64,000 nt of DNA from Psococerastis gibbosa (taxonomy: Eukaryota > Arthropoda > Insecta > Psocodea > Psocidae). Positions 53,511 through 64,000 of the stretch are shown here, one piece after another; position 1 is the first letter of the stretch, and the number at the start of each line of letters is the position of its first letter. The stretch is from contig OZ020485.1 in the NCBI GenBank assembly GCA_963971405.1, forward strand, positions 2,108,001 to 2,172,000, given 5' to 3'. A model generated the notes under the pieces. The model was not told the DNA's origin. It saw only the letters and a list, made by a program, of their open reading frames with translations, and did not search any database. The position numbers were made by a program, and so were the translations under genes.

Positions 53511-54412
53511 AGAAAGTTTTTTCCGAAAGCAACCTGTCCGGCTTCGTTACTCAATTTAACACCTAAAACATGCCTGAAGATAGAAATCACCGATCGAAAG
53601 GTTTAGCAGATAAATTATTTTTTAGTTATTTTTCATGAAAATTGAGCTATTTTTATTTTTTTACCCCCAGAAGCAAACTATCAAGGGGCAAGCGACCCTA
53701 TGCATTTTGTTATCATTAATAATGACTACAATATATGTGAATTTAAAAGAAATCGTTCGAGCCGTTTTTGAGAAATAATTTTTTTAGACGTTTTTTTGGA
53801 CTTTTTTGAGAATAAAACCCCCCCAAATTGAGTTAGCCCAAAATAAAAAAAAATTGTCTCGAGATATGATTTTTGTGAACCTACATGCCAAATTTCATCA
53901 TAATCGACCGAGTAGTTTGCCCGGAAATCGACGCACAGACAGACAGACAGACATACAGACAGAGCGACAGACAGACATTTCGTAAAAACCACTTTTTTGG
54001 TTCCTGGGACCTCAAAACGTGTAAATCCGTTGAAATCTCGGAATCGAAAATTTCGACCATCACAAAGCTTTCCTTATACTACGTATAAATTGGAAAGCAA
54101 AAATTATTTCTCAAAAACGGCTCCAGCGATTTCTATTCTTATAAATTCCCATAGCCTATATTGTAATCGTTATTAATGTCAATAAAATGAGGGGGGTCGC
54201 TTGCCCCTTGATAGTTTGCTTCTGGGGGTAAAAAATAAAAATAACTAATACATTTTAATGAAAAATTAGGGCCTACTTGCTTGCTTGCTTTCCAAGAAAA
54301 CTAGGCCATTTAGTTTTGTGCAAAAAAAAATGTTTTTGAAAAAATGATAGAACATTCACGCTCAATTGCATTGCGTGCCCTGCCATTATTGCTGTGTGGA
54401 AATGTGTTGGTC
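51371..54412. repeat. 1.52-kb direct tandem duplication of composite family A repeats
   Basis: The sequence from TCCCTAGGCTGTATATGTAT (51371) to about 52891 is repeated from 52892 to about 54412 almost without change. The visible differences are lengths of the G-run and A-run, shifting the offset from 1521 to 1523. Each unit is a forward family A fragment (51450-51715), a nearly full reverse copy (51716-52573, with GACA microsatellite near 52415-52455), and a forward fragment (52575-52885). Confidence 0.92.
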
Positions 54413-54502
54413 CACACTCGTAGCCCTTGAGGCAGGGGGGAGGGGGGGCTTTGAAAGTACCGTTTTTTGCTTATTCGCTTATATCTCGGAAACAATGCGC
54501 CC

Positions 54503-55631
54503 TTCTTCATGGGACCCCTGGTCAGGGACGGATCCAGCCCATTGGGGGGTGGGGGGCTGGTTGTGGGTGAAACAGAAAAAACATATGTATTGTATAGTAT
54601 AGTATCGATTAAATTAGAGAGTAATATATTAACTTCCAATATATTTAGAAAATTTAGGGAAGGGGTGAAGTGACCCTCTGTCCCCCCCCCCCCCCCTCGT
54701 ATCCATCCATGCCCCTTGTCCTGTAGGAAATCGGCCAGTGGATCGGTCTTCATCTGAGTACACGAGAGGAACCCTATTCTGGCAGTTCCCCTGGCAAATT
54801 TTACATAGTGGGGAGTATTTGAGGCGCTAGTGTGTTGGCTATTAAGTACGATACGTTTGAGGCTCTGGCACAGTTTTTTTTGTTTTTTGCACTGGAAGAA
54901 AATTTTTAGGACAGCGTCCGGTGTAGCTCTTAGTTCATTTAGGACTGCGACCAGGCAGTTCTTGTCTATCTTCCACCAATACGTCTGAAAAGACAGGTTA
55001 TTATTTCCCAGTCACAGCTGAACGTTTAAGAAAAGTTTGGAGGGAATGTTGTTTTGCTGCTCCCTCGGTGGACGGAAGATATGACATGTCAGGCTTGATG
55101 GTGGCTACCGATTTATGCGGAATGTCTTGTATCAGTAAGCATTCAGGGAGACCTCTTTCGTTGGAAACCCATACCACCTCAAGATGCAGGTTTCACCTGC
55201 CTTTTGTACCTGGGCGATGGTGGAGGAAGGGTCTGAAAAGACCGCTACTGCTTTCTGGACCCCTGGACAAATGCCACTTTGCTTTTTCAAGGTGCAGATG
55301 TAAAATGTACTAAGATGTACTATGTAAAATTTGCCAGGGGAACTGCCAGAATAGGGCTCCTCTCGTGGACTCAGATGAAGACCCATCCACTGGCCGATTC
55401 CCTACAGGACAAGGGACATGGATGGATACGGGGGGGGGGGGGGGTGACAGGGGGTCTGCCCCCCTTCCCAAAATTTTCTTAATATATTGGAAGTTAATAT
55501 ATTACTCTCTAATTTAATCGATACTACTATACAATACATATGTTTTTTTTAGTTTGACCCACAACTAGCCCCCCCCCCCCCCCATGGGAAAATGGGCTGG
55601 ATCCGTCCCTGACCAGGGGTCCCATGAAGAA
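54503..55631. mobile_element. 1.1-kb foldback element with ~310-bp arms
   Basis: The arm 54503-54809 (from TTCTTCATGGGACCCC to AATTTTACATAGT) is the inverse of 55319-55631, with most differences in homopolymers. The ~510-bp interior carries remains of a CXC-type gene. The duplicated arm also encodes PLADFLQDKGHGW in both orientations, so part of the original gene was included when the foldback formed. Confidence 0.85.
54840..55135 (-). pseudogene. Remnant of a transposon-linked CXC (tesmin/TSO1-like) protein gene
   Basis: In reverse, 55030-55130 reads IPHKSVATIKPDM, then SYLPSTEGAAKQHSLQTF. After a stop and an acceptor-like TTTTCAG the frame continues YWWKIDKNCLVAVLNEL and IFFQCKKQKKLC. The phrase LP.TEGAAKQHS...W.WK......P..LK.IF..CKK resembles the repeated-copy CXC-domain proteins of arthropod genomes, as I recall them. 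The cysteine-rich core is degraded. Confidence 0.45.
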
Positions 55632-55774
55632 GACATTGTAGAAAAAGACGCCAAAATTAAAGACGAAGAGACCCTTCCCACCCCATGAGAGCAAGGAAAT
55701 TGACTGAAATTGCGCTCTATTGTATTTTTTTGACTTTCTAACAGGTACCAATATAACTCTTTTTCATTTGTGTC

Positions 55775-56060
55775 ACTTGAAGTTTTACGGGTAGGTTTTC
55801 AAATTCGACAAGCACATTAACAATCTGCCAAATGTCATCTGTCAAATTTCAAATTCGACAAGTACCTAGGGCCTACATTAACAATCTGGCCGTAAAACTT
55901 CAAGTAAAAGTTTGTTGCTATTCGTTTTTTCACTTGTCCGTTGTGATTCGTTTTTCCACTTGTCTGTTGCTATTGGTTTTTCCACTTGTCCATTGTGATT
56001 AGTTTTTCCACTAAGTGGACAAGTCTTGTCCGTTGTGATTCGTTTTTCCACATTGAAGTT
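55775..56060. repeat. Short tandem repeats, ~33-bp CCACTTGTCCGTTGTGATTCG units
   Basis: Four units of a ~33-bp sequence (TTTTTCCACTTGTC, then GTTGTGATTCG) lie at 55915-56052. Just left, CAAATTCGACAAG(C/T)AC and ACATTAACAATCTG are duplicated, and CACTTGAAGTTTTACGG has an inverse at 55891-55906. Confidence 0.7.
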
Positions 56061-56690
56061 CCACTTCTACCATGTGTCCAAGCACACATGTCTTTTTTTA
56101 ACCTAGCTAACCAAAAGTTATTATTTTTTCAATATCTATAATTTAATAATAATGGTTATTACAACTATTTATTTATTTTATGAATAATTTTTGAAATTTT
56201 AATAATTATAATCAACAATTAGATAATATTATCTGATTAATCAAAAATATTTTTTCAATATCATAATGTTTTTATAAAATTTTCTTTCAAAAAGTTTTAT
56301 TTTTTTTAGCATTTTAAAATTATTTAAATTTTACAGCCTATCGGTATATAAAATTTGCCACTGATGCGGTGTTTTCAAGATTCGTGAACCGCGTATCTAC
56401 CGACGATAATGTGAATTATCTTAGTAGTTACCATATAAACCACTTGTCACAGTAATTAATAACGAAGACAATATTCATCTAGTTAACATTCTTCTTCTTC
56501 TTCCCCCTTAATGCCGCGTGCGCAGCGTGGGGCATTATCTCACAGTTTCACGCAAACATAATGGCAATATGGCATAATGGCAAGGCAATAGGCCATTATA
56601 TTCCAGTATTATATATATGGAGTATATAACACTGACTTTTTAAATTAACATTGGTTGAAGAGGCAACCACCACGTTGTAACTGAAATTAG
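56061..56690. other. Very AT-rich stretch, no gene
   Basis: Runs of A/T dominate 56100-56340. Nothing coding is seen. Confidence 0.5.
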
Positions 56691-56699
56691 AGGATAGAT

Positions 56700-56790
56700 A
56701 AAACCTGGACTTGGTGGGATTCGAACCCACGATCTAGGCCTAACCGATTTCATCACTCCCTGGGTCTAGAACCACCCCTCGTTCAAAATG
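56700..56790 (-). repeat. tRNA-derived (SINE-like) sequence, tentative
   Basis: In reverse it contains GTGGGTTCGAATCCCACC, a perfect pol III B-box with T-stem pairing, preceded by an A-box-like ATCGGTTAGGCCTAG. A complete cloverleaf could not be built, so a SINE or tRNA pseudogene is preferred. Confidence 0.4.
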
Positions 56791-56804
56791 TTATATAGAT
56801 TTTA

Positions 56805-57060
56805 GGACACACTGTAACTTCCCTAGATATTATCCGATTGATTTTGATTAGAAAAATTTATCATACAAATGTCTTGATCGAGTTCGTTGGCCAGCGTGAT
56901 CAGGCCTTAGAAAATTCACATCTCAGTTAATATTGGTCGTAGAAGGATTGGAAATGTGCGACTGAAAGCCTGTAGTTCTATCTACGATAGTGGTAATTAT
57001 ACGAGAAATCAACGACTTGAAGATGGCGACCAGTCAATGTGAAAATGATGTGACATGTAG
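56805..57060 (+). repeat. Family B interspersed repeat, copy 2
   Basis: Shares GATATTATCCG, ATCATACAAATGTCTTGAT and AGATGGCGAC with 35455-35780. Confidence 0.65.
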
Positions 57061-57708
57061 ACATAAGTTTAGTTCCACAAAATACTACACATTAAAAAAA
57101 GAACCGGTAAGAGTGAACCCGTGCATGGTTTCCTGTTTTATCAATTAGTACAGGTGCAGTAATAAATTTTAGTTCATGTCCCATGGTTTTCCCTATCATA
57201 AAGCACAAAGCTATTAACGTATAAATACGAAAGCAATAATTTTAGTAATTTACGTTGGTTTCCATTAGGGTACTTTTTGTATATTATACGGGTATTCTCA
57301 GCCCGTGAGGGGTAATGGACCTGAGCTTGAAAAAAATATGTGTCTATTGGAAGATCGGTTCCTATTTTCGCATTCCCATATCCGTAGGAATGCGAAACAA
57401 CTTATTTCAAGAGAAAATGCCCAAGTTGGCGTATTTGGTTCGTTGACAAAAATATTGTATCCAATTTCTTTTATTCGATCGAATATACAATTGAAGTTGA
57501 ATTTTTATTACTACAAATTTTTTTTATCAATTTTTATTGGATGGAATATTGGAACAATATTGTGTGCCATCAGGGGGAGTTGGTCGACCAAGTTTATCAT
57601 CAAGTAGTTTGATAGGTTGTCTGGCCGTGTAACCCGAGTCACTTCAAGTTGGAGTCATTGAGTCGGATTGGACTTTTCCCTAGAAATGACGTAACTGGGG
57701 TAGGGGTG
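57061..57708. other. GET3 downstream region
   Basis: 57105-57240 resembles the trailer of family A (AAGAACCGGTAAGAG, TTATCAATTAGTA). TTTATT (reverse AATAAA) near 57504 and 57531 could be GET3 polyadenylation signals. Confidence 0.4.
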
Positions 57709-60700
57709 TTATTCGGGGTGGTAGGGCTTGATGAGGTTCTCCGAGAAGACCCGGACGTTGTCGACGCCGCGGACCTCCTTGTCCAGCAGTGGCAGCTTGG
57801 TCACGTGGAAATCTTCGTACAAATCTGCTATCTGAAAGTAACAGAGCACAAAATAAGGAGAATATCGTCATAGGCACTAGGCGTCGGCCTTTTTGTTGTT
57901 TTGTGGATGAGGATATTGCTCTCTTTGTAAATTATTGTACAGCTGGGAAGACAAATATTGGAGAATGTAATAGTTTCATTACTTGGGCAGTATTTTCACC
58001 AACAAAACTATACCATCAATGATGGAACATTGCTCCCACCAAATACCACGCTCAATTTGGAGACCAATAACAGACAAAACAGTTGCCTACAAGCCTCAGA
58101 AATAAATGTAGCCTTACAAAGGACCAGAAGGGACAACGCGACAGAACTGGTCACAACCAATAAGTAAATACTTGAACTTATAATTAGCATAATACCTTTA
58201 GAGTTAAAATAAACAAACAAACAATGGTATTGACAGAAAGACGTGACATGGAAAGTGGAGAGTTGCGGCAGCGGCACCAGCCATAGCGAGTACAATATTT
58301 TAGTACATACCTGGTCAAGGTATTTGAGTTGAACCTTGTACCGCGCGGAACACATGCGACATGGCTGGTCTCTCGCGGTGGGGAACAGCAGCTGGTTGAC
58401 GACGACGTTGTGTGTGTCGATGTCGCACTTGGTCAGCTCCTGGACTAGCCGCTCCGTCTCGTACAGGGACAAAAACTCGGCGATACACACACACACGAAC
58501 GTCGTCTGCGTCTGAAACAAAAACCACACTGCAACATATTGCTTTCTACCGGATGGAAAAGTTCTCTCTGTCCTTTCAGTGTTTAGTAGCTGTAGTCGAC
58601 CGATTAAGGCAAACTTTTGGACTTGACTTGAGGGCTCCATCCCCTACAAGCGGTATTGGCAAGTACAGTCACCACATTGTAATAGACATGCTAATCTGAT
58701 GAAAGCCACATTCTAGGAGATGATTTGGGCAAATTACAGCATGGTGTATTTGAGTGTGTGGTACTCACTGGGTCGCGGAACTGCTGGTTGACCTGCCGTA
58801 TGATGGCCAACATGTCCTCCAGCCTACTCGACAGCACGTCCGCGTTCATGTCGCTCATCCCAAACATGCTCGACATCTGAAAGCAACCGTAACAACTAAT
58901 CAAATATGCTTCTTAGGCGCTGTTAAGTTATGTTGAGTCTTTTCCAAATTTTCAGTACAGTTCCACTTTTGAGGCGTCAATAGAAAGTCAATAGACAACA
59001 TTGCCGGAGCTATGTTTGGATACGGTCTGGACAAGTAGCAGTATACGGAGAGGCATCCATGGATCATTTCATACGATGCACACACGGGCGCACTGAAAAT
59101 GGCTTGTATCAGAAGTCTTTTAAAGTCCAAAAATTATCTAACCTTCTTACAAGCAAACTTTTACTTCTTGGCAAAACGTTTTGTGCACGAGCAATAACTT
59201 TTTATATCGTTCGTAGCATTGAGAACTTTTTGTTGAAATTGTTGATCAAATCTTCCACCAATCATCATGAAAGAGAAAAAACAAATACCTGCGAGACAAA
59301 CGGGTTAATTTTCTGCTTGAGCCGGAGAATCTTGCCGAGGCCCTTTTCGACGACCTGGGGAAAGGAGAGGAGGCGGAGCGTGTGTCCGGTGGGGGCGGTG
59401 TCGAAAACGACCACGGAGAAGTTCATGCCCTTGACGAGCTTCATGACCTCGGCGTAGCTCATGGCCTCGTCGATGCCAGGGAACGCCCCGATTATCTCTC
59501 TCATCACGCCTTTGCTCAGCTTCATCGCGTCGCTCTCCCCTTCGAAGTACTCGTCCGGCAGCTCATTGAAACCTATGTTTGGGTCTATTTCCTAAAAATA
59601 ATACTAATAATGAATAAGGTAGTGAAGAGGACCGGCCATGGCGTTGAGTGACTCAGTCTTACTGTTGTTGGAGGCAACAGTGTGGTTTATTAATTATTTA
59701 AAATTAATAAATAATACAGAACTGCTAACAGTGAACTCGTGCATGCTTTCATATATATCAATTAGCATGGTACTGCAATGCTTCCATGGTAAATAATTGC
59801 CATAGGGTTAAATATCGGTTGCCTCGAGTTTTCCCATTCACAAAGCATTGAATTGATATATTGCATAGTCTAGAACGTTATGTATTGGATCATTAATTTT
59901 TATGAACCTTGGGTCTTTTTTATTTTTTACCCCCAAGGTCAAACTATCAAGGGGCAAGGGCCCGATTGGATTTTGTTTACATTAATAACGACTACAATAA
60001 ATATAATATGTGAATTTTAAATAATTCGCTAGAGCCGTTTTTGAGATGTTTGTTTTTAGTTTTTAAACGGTTAAACACCCTACTTAGCCCAAAATATAAA
60101 AAAATGGTCCCGAGGTTTGATTTTTTTGAACCTACATGGCAAATTGCAGTTGAGTGGTTTGCTCACAAATCGACGAGCAGACAGACAGAAATTTCGTTCA
60201 TTTCGATTCCTGGGACCTCAAAAAGTGTAAGTCCACGGAAATTTTGAACAGCTTTCCTTATTAACTACCATTTAAATAGGAATGCAATAATGAGGCACAA
60301 AGAATTACTTGTTCTTCATCTAATGGTGCTCCTGATTATGAAACTGGTTCAGTTTAGCTGTTGGGGTTTACGATAGACTCAAAACTATCTATAACTATTA
60401 TGGTTGTAATAAGCTTGCCAAGATTTCATTCCTACTGCGTAAATTTGGGCGTCTGGTGCCGGAACAATATCTTTTTTTGGGCGTACTATGGCCTGTTGCA
60501 TACAAATACCGCGTATAAATTACGACCTACTGGCATGGGGGCACTCTGCAAGGGGTAAGCGAAATCGTGCTACTACGGAAAAAGGCTATTCGAATAGTTA
60601 CATTCAGCCCATATCATTGCAGACCCCTATTTAAGACCGATGGAGTCCTAACTGTGTATGACCAGTATATCTATAATAGCCTCATTTCCAGTAAGGTTGA

Positions 60701-61874
60701 GTTCTGGACTGTGCACTCCCATAATACATGCAGGTGTCCAGGTGTCACCTGAATAAGTCTAGAGATTTCCCGTTTTCCTCACCAGCTCTCAATAAGATAC
60801 CATTAACAGTGAGACAACTAGACACGACTAGTTTCAGGGCATGAAATTAAGGGCAGGCTTATTGGCGCACCTGTTTACAGCCTCGTTGAGTTCGACCCCA
60901 GGAACTGGATGGTGTATATCCAGCCACTGTTGTAAAACACTCTTTCGGGGGGGGGGGGGGCTATTTTAGTTTGGTTATTACTGGAAGATTAAGATCCGTG
61001 CCGCCGGCCCCGTAGGAAGGATAAGGCGCCGTTAAAGTAAGTAAAGTAAGTATTACTCGAAATCTTATTGCGGTTTGTGTCAGGGAACTTAATGTTTATA
61101 TTTGTTGTATTTCTAATTTGCACTTAATGGTCAGGTGCCGCATAGCCAACTTCGTCGATCATCATGACTAGTATGAAATATGTGTTTTGTCCACAAAAAT
61201 TACATACCATTGCATACAAATTCTCAAAACCTGTAACCTTTGTGGGAACTTTGGAAAATTTTTGATCAAATGCATCGGAAATGTTGTGAGCCGGGTCTGT
61301 TGATATAATGAGAACGCTTTCACGGACTTTGGACAGTTGCACCGCTAGGCTGCAGCTACAAAAAAACAATGTTAATGTCAACAACAAAATACTACGATAG
61401 TGGTAGACGTCGTCCATCCTACCTAAGATTGATTGATTGACTGACCGCACAGGGGAGTTTATACTACGGCAGTAAGACACCACCAGTAAAATAGACATAG
61501 CCGTCCAGCTTACGTCTACACGTAGCTTAATATGTACAATCCAGGCATACAAGTCGCTTGATTTTATCGAGAGGAATAATTGAAAAATTTGAACCCGTCT
61601 ACGTGTGCCGGCGCTCCTTGATGGCTTCATTTTTAACTGGATCTATTTAGTAGGTTTTACACAACAACTACGTGTCAGTCAATTACTGTCATACACGCAT
61701 ACTGTAATATTGTTGCCTATCATCCCCCAATAATTCACATATCGTCAAATGTGTGGGTGAAGCTCACCTGCAGGTCGTTTTACCTACGCCTCCTTTTCCT
61801 CCAACAAACACCCAACGCAATGATTTCTGGTCAATAACGTTTTTCAAAGAGGGTTCCAGGGGTAAATCGCTCAT
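57709..61874 (-). CDS. GET3: GET3/ASNA1 tail-anchored protein targeting ATPase, 6 exons
   Basis: Exons in reading order are 61768-61874, 61208-61355, 59289-59591, 58769-58876, 58311-58511 and 57709-57831, joining into 329 residues with GT-AG sites. Landmarks are the P-loop [85 protein letters not shown], the zinc-binding PCRMC of the dimer interface, and [13 protein letters not shown]. The protein is a cytosolic homodimer that hands tail-anchored proteins to the ER. The ATG at 61874 ([14 protein letters not shown]) gives the short N-terminus usual outside vertebrates. The gene appears complete. Confidence 0.95.
59720..60270 (-). repeat. Family A repeat, diverged copy in GET3 intron 2
   Basis: CATGGTAAATAATTGCCAT, AAACTATCAAGGGGCAAGGG, GTCCCGAGGTTTGATTTTTT and ACAGACAGAAATTTCG occur in reverse family A order. 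The AGAC microsatellite is nearly gone. Confidence 0.75.
60365..60765 (+). pseudogene. CR1/Jockey-like LINE reverse transcriptase C-terminal fragment
   Basis: With frame changes it reads [41 protein letters not shown] and [15 protein letters not shown], then [17 protein letters not shown]. These are the standard blocks after the reverse transcriptase of CR1/Jockey-type LINEs (LG..ID..L, Q.KA.R.I, LPL). Downstream text to about 61040 with GTAAGTAAAGTAAGT may be its 3' end. It lies in GET3 intron 2. Confidence 0.75.
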
Positions 61875-63423
61875 TTTATTAGTTATTTCCGGACTTGTTT
61901 ACTATAAATTTAGATTTGGACAGCCATTTTGTTTATGCTATAAAGCATCAATAAACAGCAGGGGATGACAACTCCGCCATTTTCATGAAAATGGCGCGAA
62001 TTCAGTCCCCCATTGCATTGGTGGCCTAAATTCAAATTTATTATGTGAGGTCCTATACTTTTTTGGCGATATTACATTGAAAATAATTAGTTTGACTCTT
62101 ATTTGGTGCAAGCTATCAAAAATATTACTAATTTTGTTTGTCGTGCATAAAATATAAATCTTCTAAGACTAGTATTTTGCTTGAAATGGCAATAGGAAAA
62201 ATTCTTTAATATTGATAGTACCCCTAGATAAACGCTGAGTTTTCATTTATAATTGCTTTTTCTTGGCTTAGTTTGGGTTCCATAATAGAACTGGCCTTCA
62301 GGCGTAAGCAGAAATAAAAAAACGGACACATTAAAACATCGTAGGCAAGAAAAAAAAATGATGCAAAGGACTTGTTCACACGTTACAACACCCAATAGTA
62401 GGCTACCTACTCTACCTTAACATCAAATTAATTTTGTTGTATTGCCGTCCGTCCGTTACTCGATCGACACCATACGTGGGGTCTTGTAGTAATTGTAGCT
62501 ACCTAAATGGTAGTTGCTCGCCTATTCCGATGACGACACTAATAATGATTATGATATTTTGTCATAAGATTATAAGGTACCTAGCTACTTTACTATGCCT
62601 GATGATAACTGTGAATTTAAGATGCTTATCAGACAGGTAACTTAATAATCACTAATCACACAGTTATTTGCTGAAGTTTGTCTTGCCCACCTCGTAGTTG
62701 GTCCTAATTATCCAGTTCTGCACCTACGTACACCTAAGTACCATTTGTAGCCTACCGTGCGGTACCTAATGTCCTTAACGCTGAATACGAAAATAAGGGG
62801 CATAATTTACAACAAATTAACTTATGAAATTGAATTTTTTTATAATATATATTTTTCCATGTATCAATAATAAACCAGCAATGAATGCAGTAGGGGTGTT
62901 CATAATTCCGCGCTAAACGTGTTAGTTAGCGTCCAGTTTCAGCATATGAATTTCGAGTCAACTTAAACAAATATAGGATACCTGTCTGCTGGGTGTGGAA
63001 ATGTATGCTCGCCTGCGACAAGGTCACAACCTAAAACTAGTAATGCTGCTATATTTACGTGAACACCATCACATGAGCGGACTTTAATCCCAATATGATG
63101 AAGCTGTCATCAGTATTCTACTGAGAATAGAGGCGTCTAATTTTTCAATAAGAAAATACGCTTACGGGCATTTGAAAGACCTTGACAGAGAGGCAACTTG
63201 CAAAACAAGGGCCCCTTTTGCGGGTTTACCAATTGCTGAAGCAGCGAAATTTCCCAAATCAACATAGCCTCCCATTTTATTTCTGCTCTTGTCATACAAT
63301 ATTTGGGAACGAATGCTCATAGAATCGATCTCAATAGGCTAACATGATCTTGTAAATAGGGACGAGAATGTTATTCTCAGACAAATAAGTAAAAAAGGTA
63401 ACATAATCCCTGGTTCCACATAC
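61875..63423. other. GET3 upstream region, no gene recognised
   Basis: The GET3 promoter must lie in or near its first part, but no element is clear. CATTTTCATGAAAATGG (61978-61994) is a short palindrome about 105 bp upstream of the start. Confidence 0.4.
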
Positions 63424-63549
63424 TCCTCCAACTTGACCTGCAGCAGTTGAACTTCCGCTTTCTTTTAAAGACGACGTCTCTTTCAACACGCTCGCCTGGG
63501 TCGAGGCAACTTTGCTTGGTTTGGCGTCGTTTTTCGCGTCATCCATTAA
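63424..63549 (-). CDS. Possible 126-nt coding exon of an unknown gene
   Basis: In reverse, an acceptor (TTCTTTCAG) precedes TTAATGGATGACGC and a donor (GGAGGA then GTATGT) follows. The exon is in phase throughout (42 codons), reading MDDAKNDAKPSKVASTQ, then a Ser/Lys-rich end. The ATG may be the start codon with a short leader. The protein is unrecognised, polar and probably disordered. Partner exons would be in 61875-63423 or beyond the window. Confidence 0.35.
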
Positions 63550-63639
63550 CTGAAAGAATATACCAAAACACTATAGGAAAGATGAATTAACATTATAGAA
63601 GGTAAACTACAGAACCAGGCCCATCAAGAAATATATAAG

Positions 63640-63770
63640 AGGAAGAAATGGGGTGTGAACGGAAACCGAACCCGCTTCTCCATGCGGCTGACACTACAAT
63701 CTTTCCAATTTCATAACCCTTAGGGGCTAACCAAGTTGAAACCACGAGGGCAGAGCGTGTTTCAAACTGC
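63640..63770 (-). repeat. tRNA-derived (SINE-like) sequence, tentative
   Basis: In reverse, TTGGTTAGCCCCTAAGGG resembles a pol III A-box and GCGGGTTCGGTTTCCG a B-box, about 70 bp apart. No clean cloverleaf is found. Confidence 0.3.
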
Positions 63771-64000
63771 GGCAAACTTGGTAGTGTCCACAGCGTCGGC
63801 AGGGGAAAATGGTGGGACATGTTAACGCGCTTAGACTGTACCCTCCAGTCTAATTGCGCGTGTCCTAGTCACCTCCGTTTTCATCGTGTGACTTTACTTT
63901 ACTATAATATTTTCCCCAAATGGCTTGGAATCCACTATAATCAGGAGGTCAATCCTGTCAGTCGACTCCCCTTCTCCCCAAGGTGAAGGAGTCTTCCCTT
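63771..64000. other. Window end, nothing recognised
   Basis: No gene or repeat boundary is seen. Confidence 0.4.

Noticed and set aside
1..64000. CRISPR arrays, bacterial operons, riboswitches
   Set aside because: The window is eukaryotic; no regularly spaced short repeats with unique spacers and no bacterial genes are present. The TIR arrays have near-identical whole units and no spacers.

Overview
The window is animal nuclear DNA, most likely arthropod. It is AT-rich, its genes are split by introns with ordinary GT-AG sites, and much of it is interspersed repeats. The cytoplasmic tail of the basigin gene looks insect- or crustacean-like. I cannot name the species. A 200-base run of N (31071-31270) marks an assembly gap.

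Region 1 (1 to about 14561) is a nearly complete Polinton/Maverick (adintovirus-like) element; only its outer left end is missing. It carries protein-primed DNA polymerase B, major capsid protein, a penton-like minor capsid protein, an adenain-like protease, a phospholipase A2-domain protein, a packaging ATPase, a chromodomain integrase, a conserved Polinton protein, two overlapping unknown genes, a 57-residue gene between penton and capsid genes, and a small gene inside the terminal inverted repeats. No reading frame is visibly broken. Genes lie in blocks: polB forward; the virion cluster reverse; ATPase, conserved protein and integrase forward; the unknown pair and the repeat-borne gene reverse. 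A roughly 110-bp module precedes both polB and the repeat-borne gene, which suggests joint control.

Region 2 (14562-16435) is an interspersed repeat ('family A') split exactly at a TA by a mariner element with an uninterrupted transposase frame. Region 3 (16436-28508) holds LINE debris, foldback repeats and a basigin gene (five coding exons seen, signal-peptide exon not found). Region 4 (28509-38430) holds old repeats, the gap, LINE reverse-transcriptase debris, a foldback, a cyclophilin B gene (three exons seen, first exon not found) and a MITE in its intron.

Region 5 (38438-48304, reverse) is a complete seven-exon glycine C-acetyltransferase gene (GCAT). Its first intron holds a young, complete Gypsy retrotransposon of CsRn1 type; another intron holds LINE debris split by a foldback insertion. 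Region 6 (48305-57700) is mostly repeats: a LINE 3' end, a GC-rich satellite, a 1.52-kb tandem duplication built from family A, and a 1.1-kb foldback enclosing remains of a CXC (tesmin/TSO1-like) gene. Region 7 (57709-61874, reverse) is a complete six-exon GET3/ASNA1 gene. The last 2 kb hold one plausible unassigned exon and a tRNA-like repeat.

The host genes (basigin, cyclophilin B, GCAT, GET3) are unrelated housekeeping genes. The mobile elements make up most of the rest.
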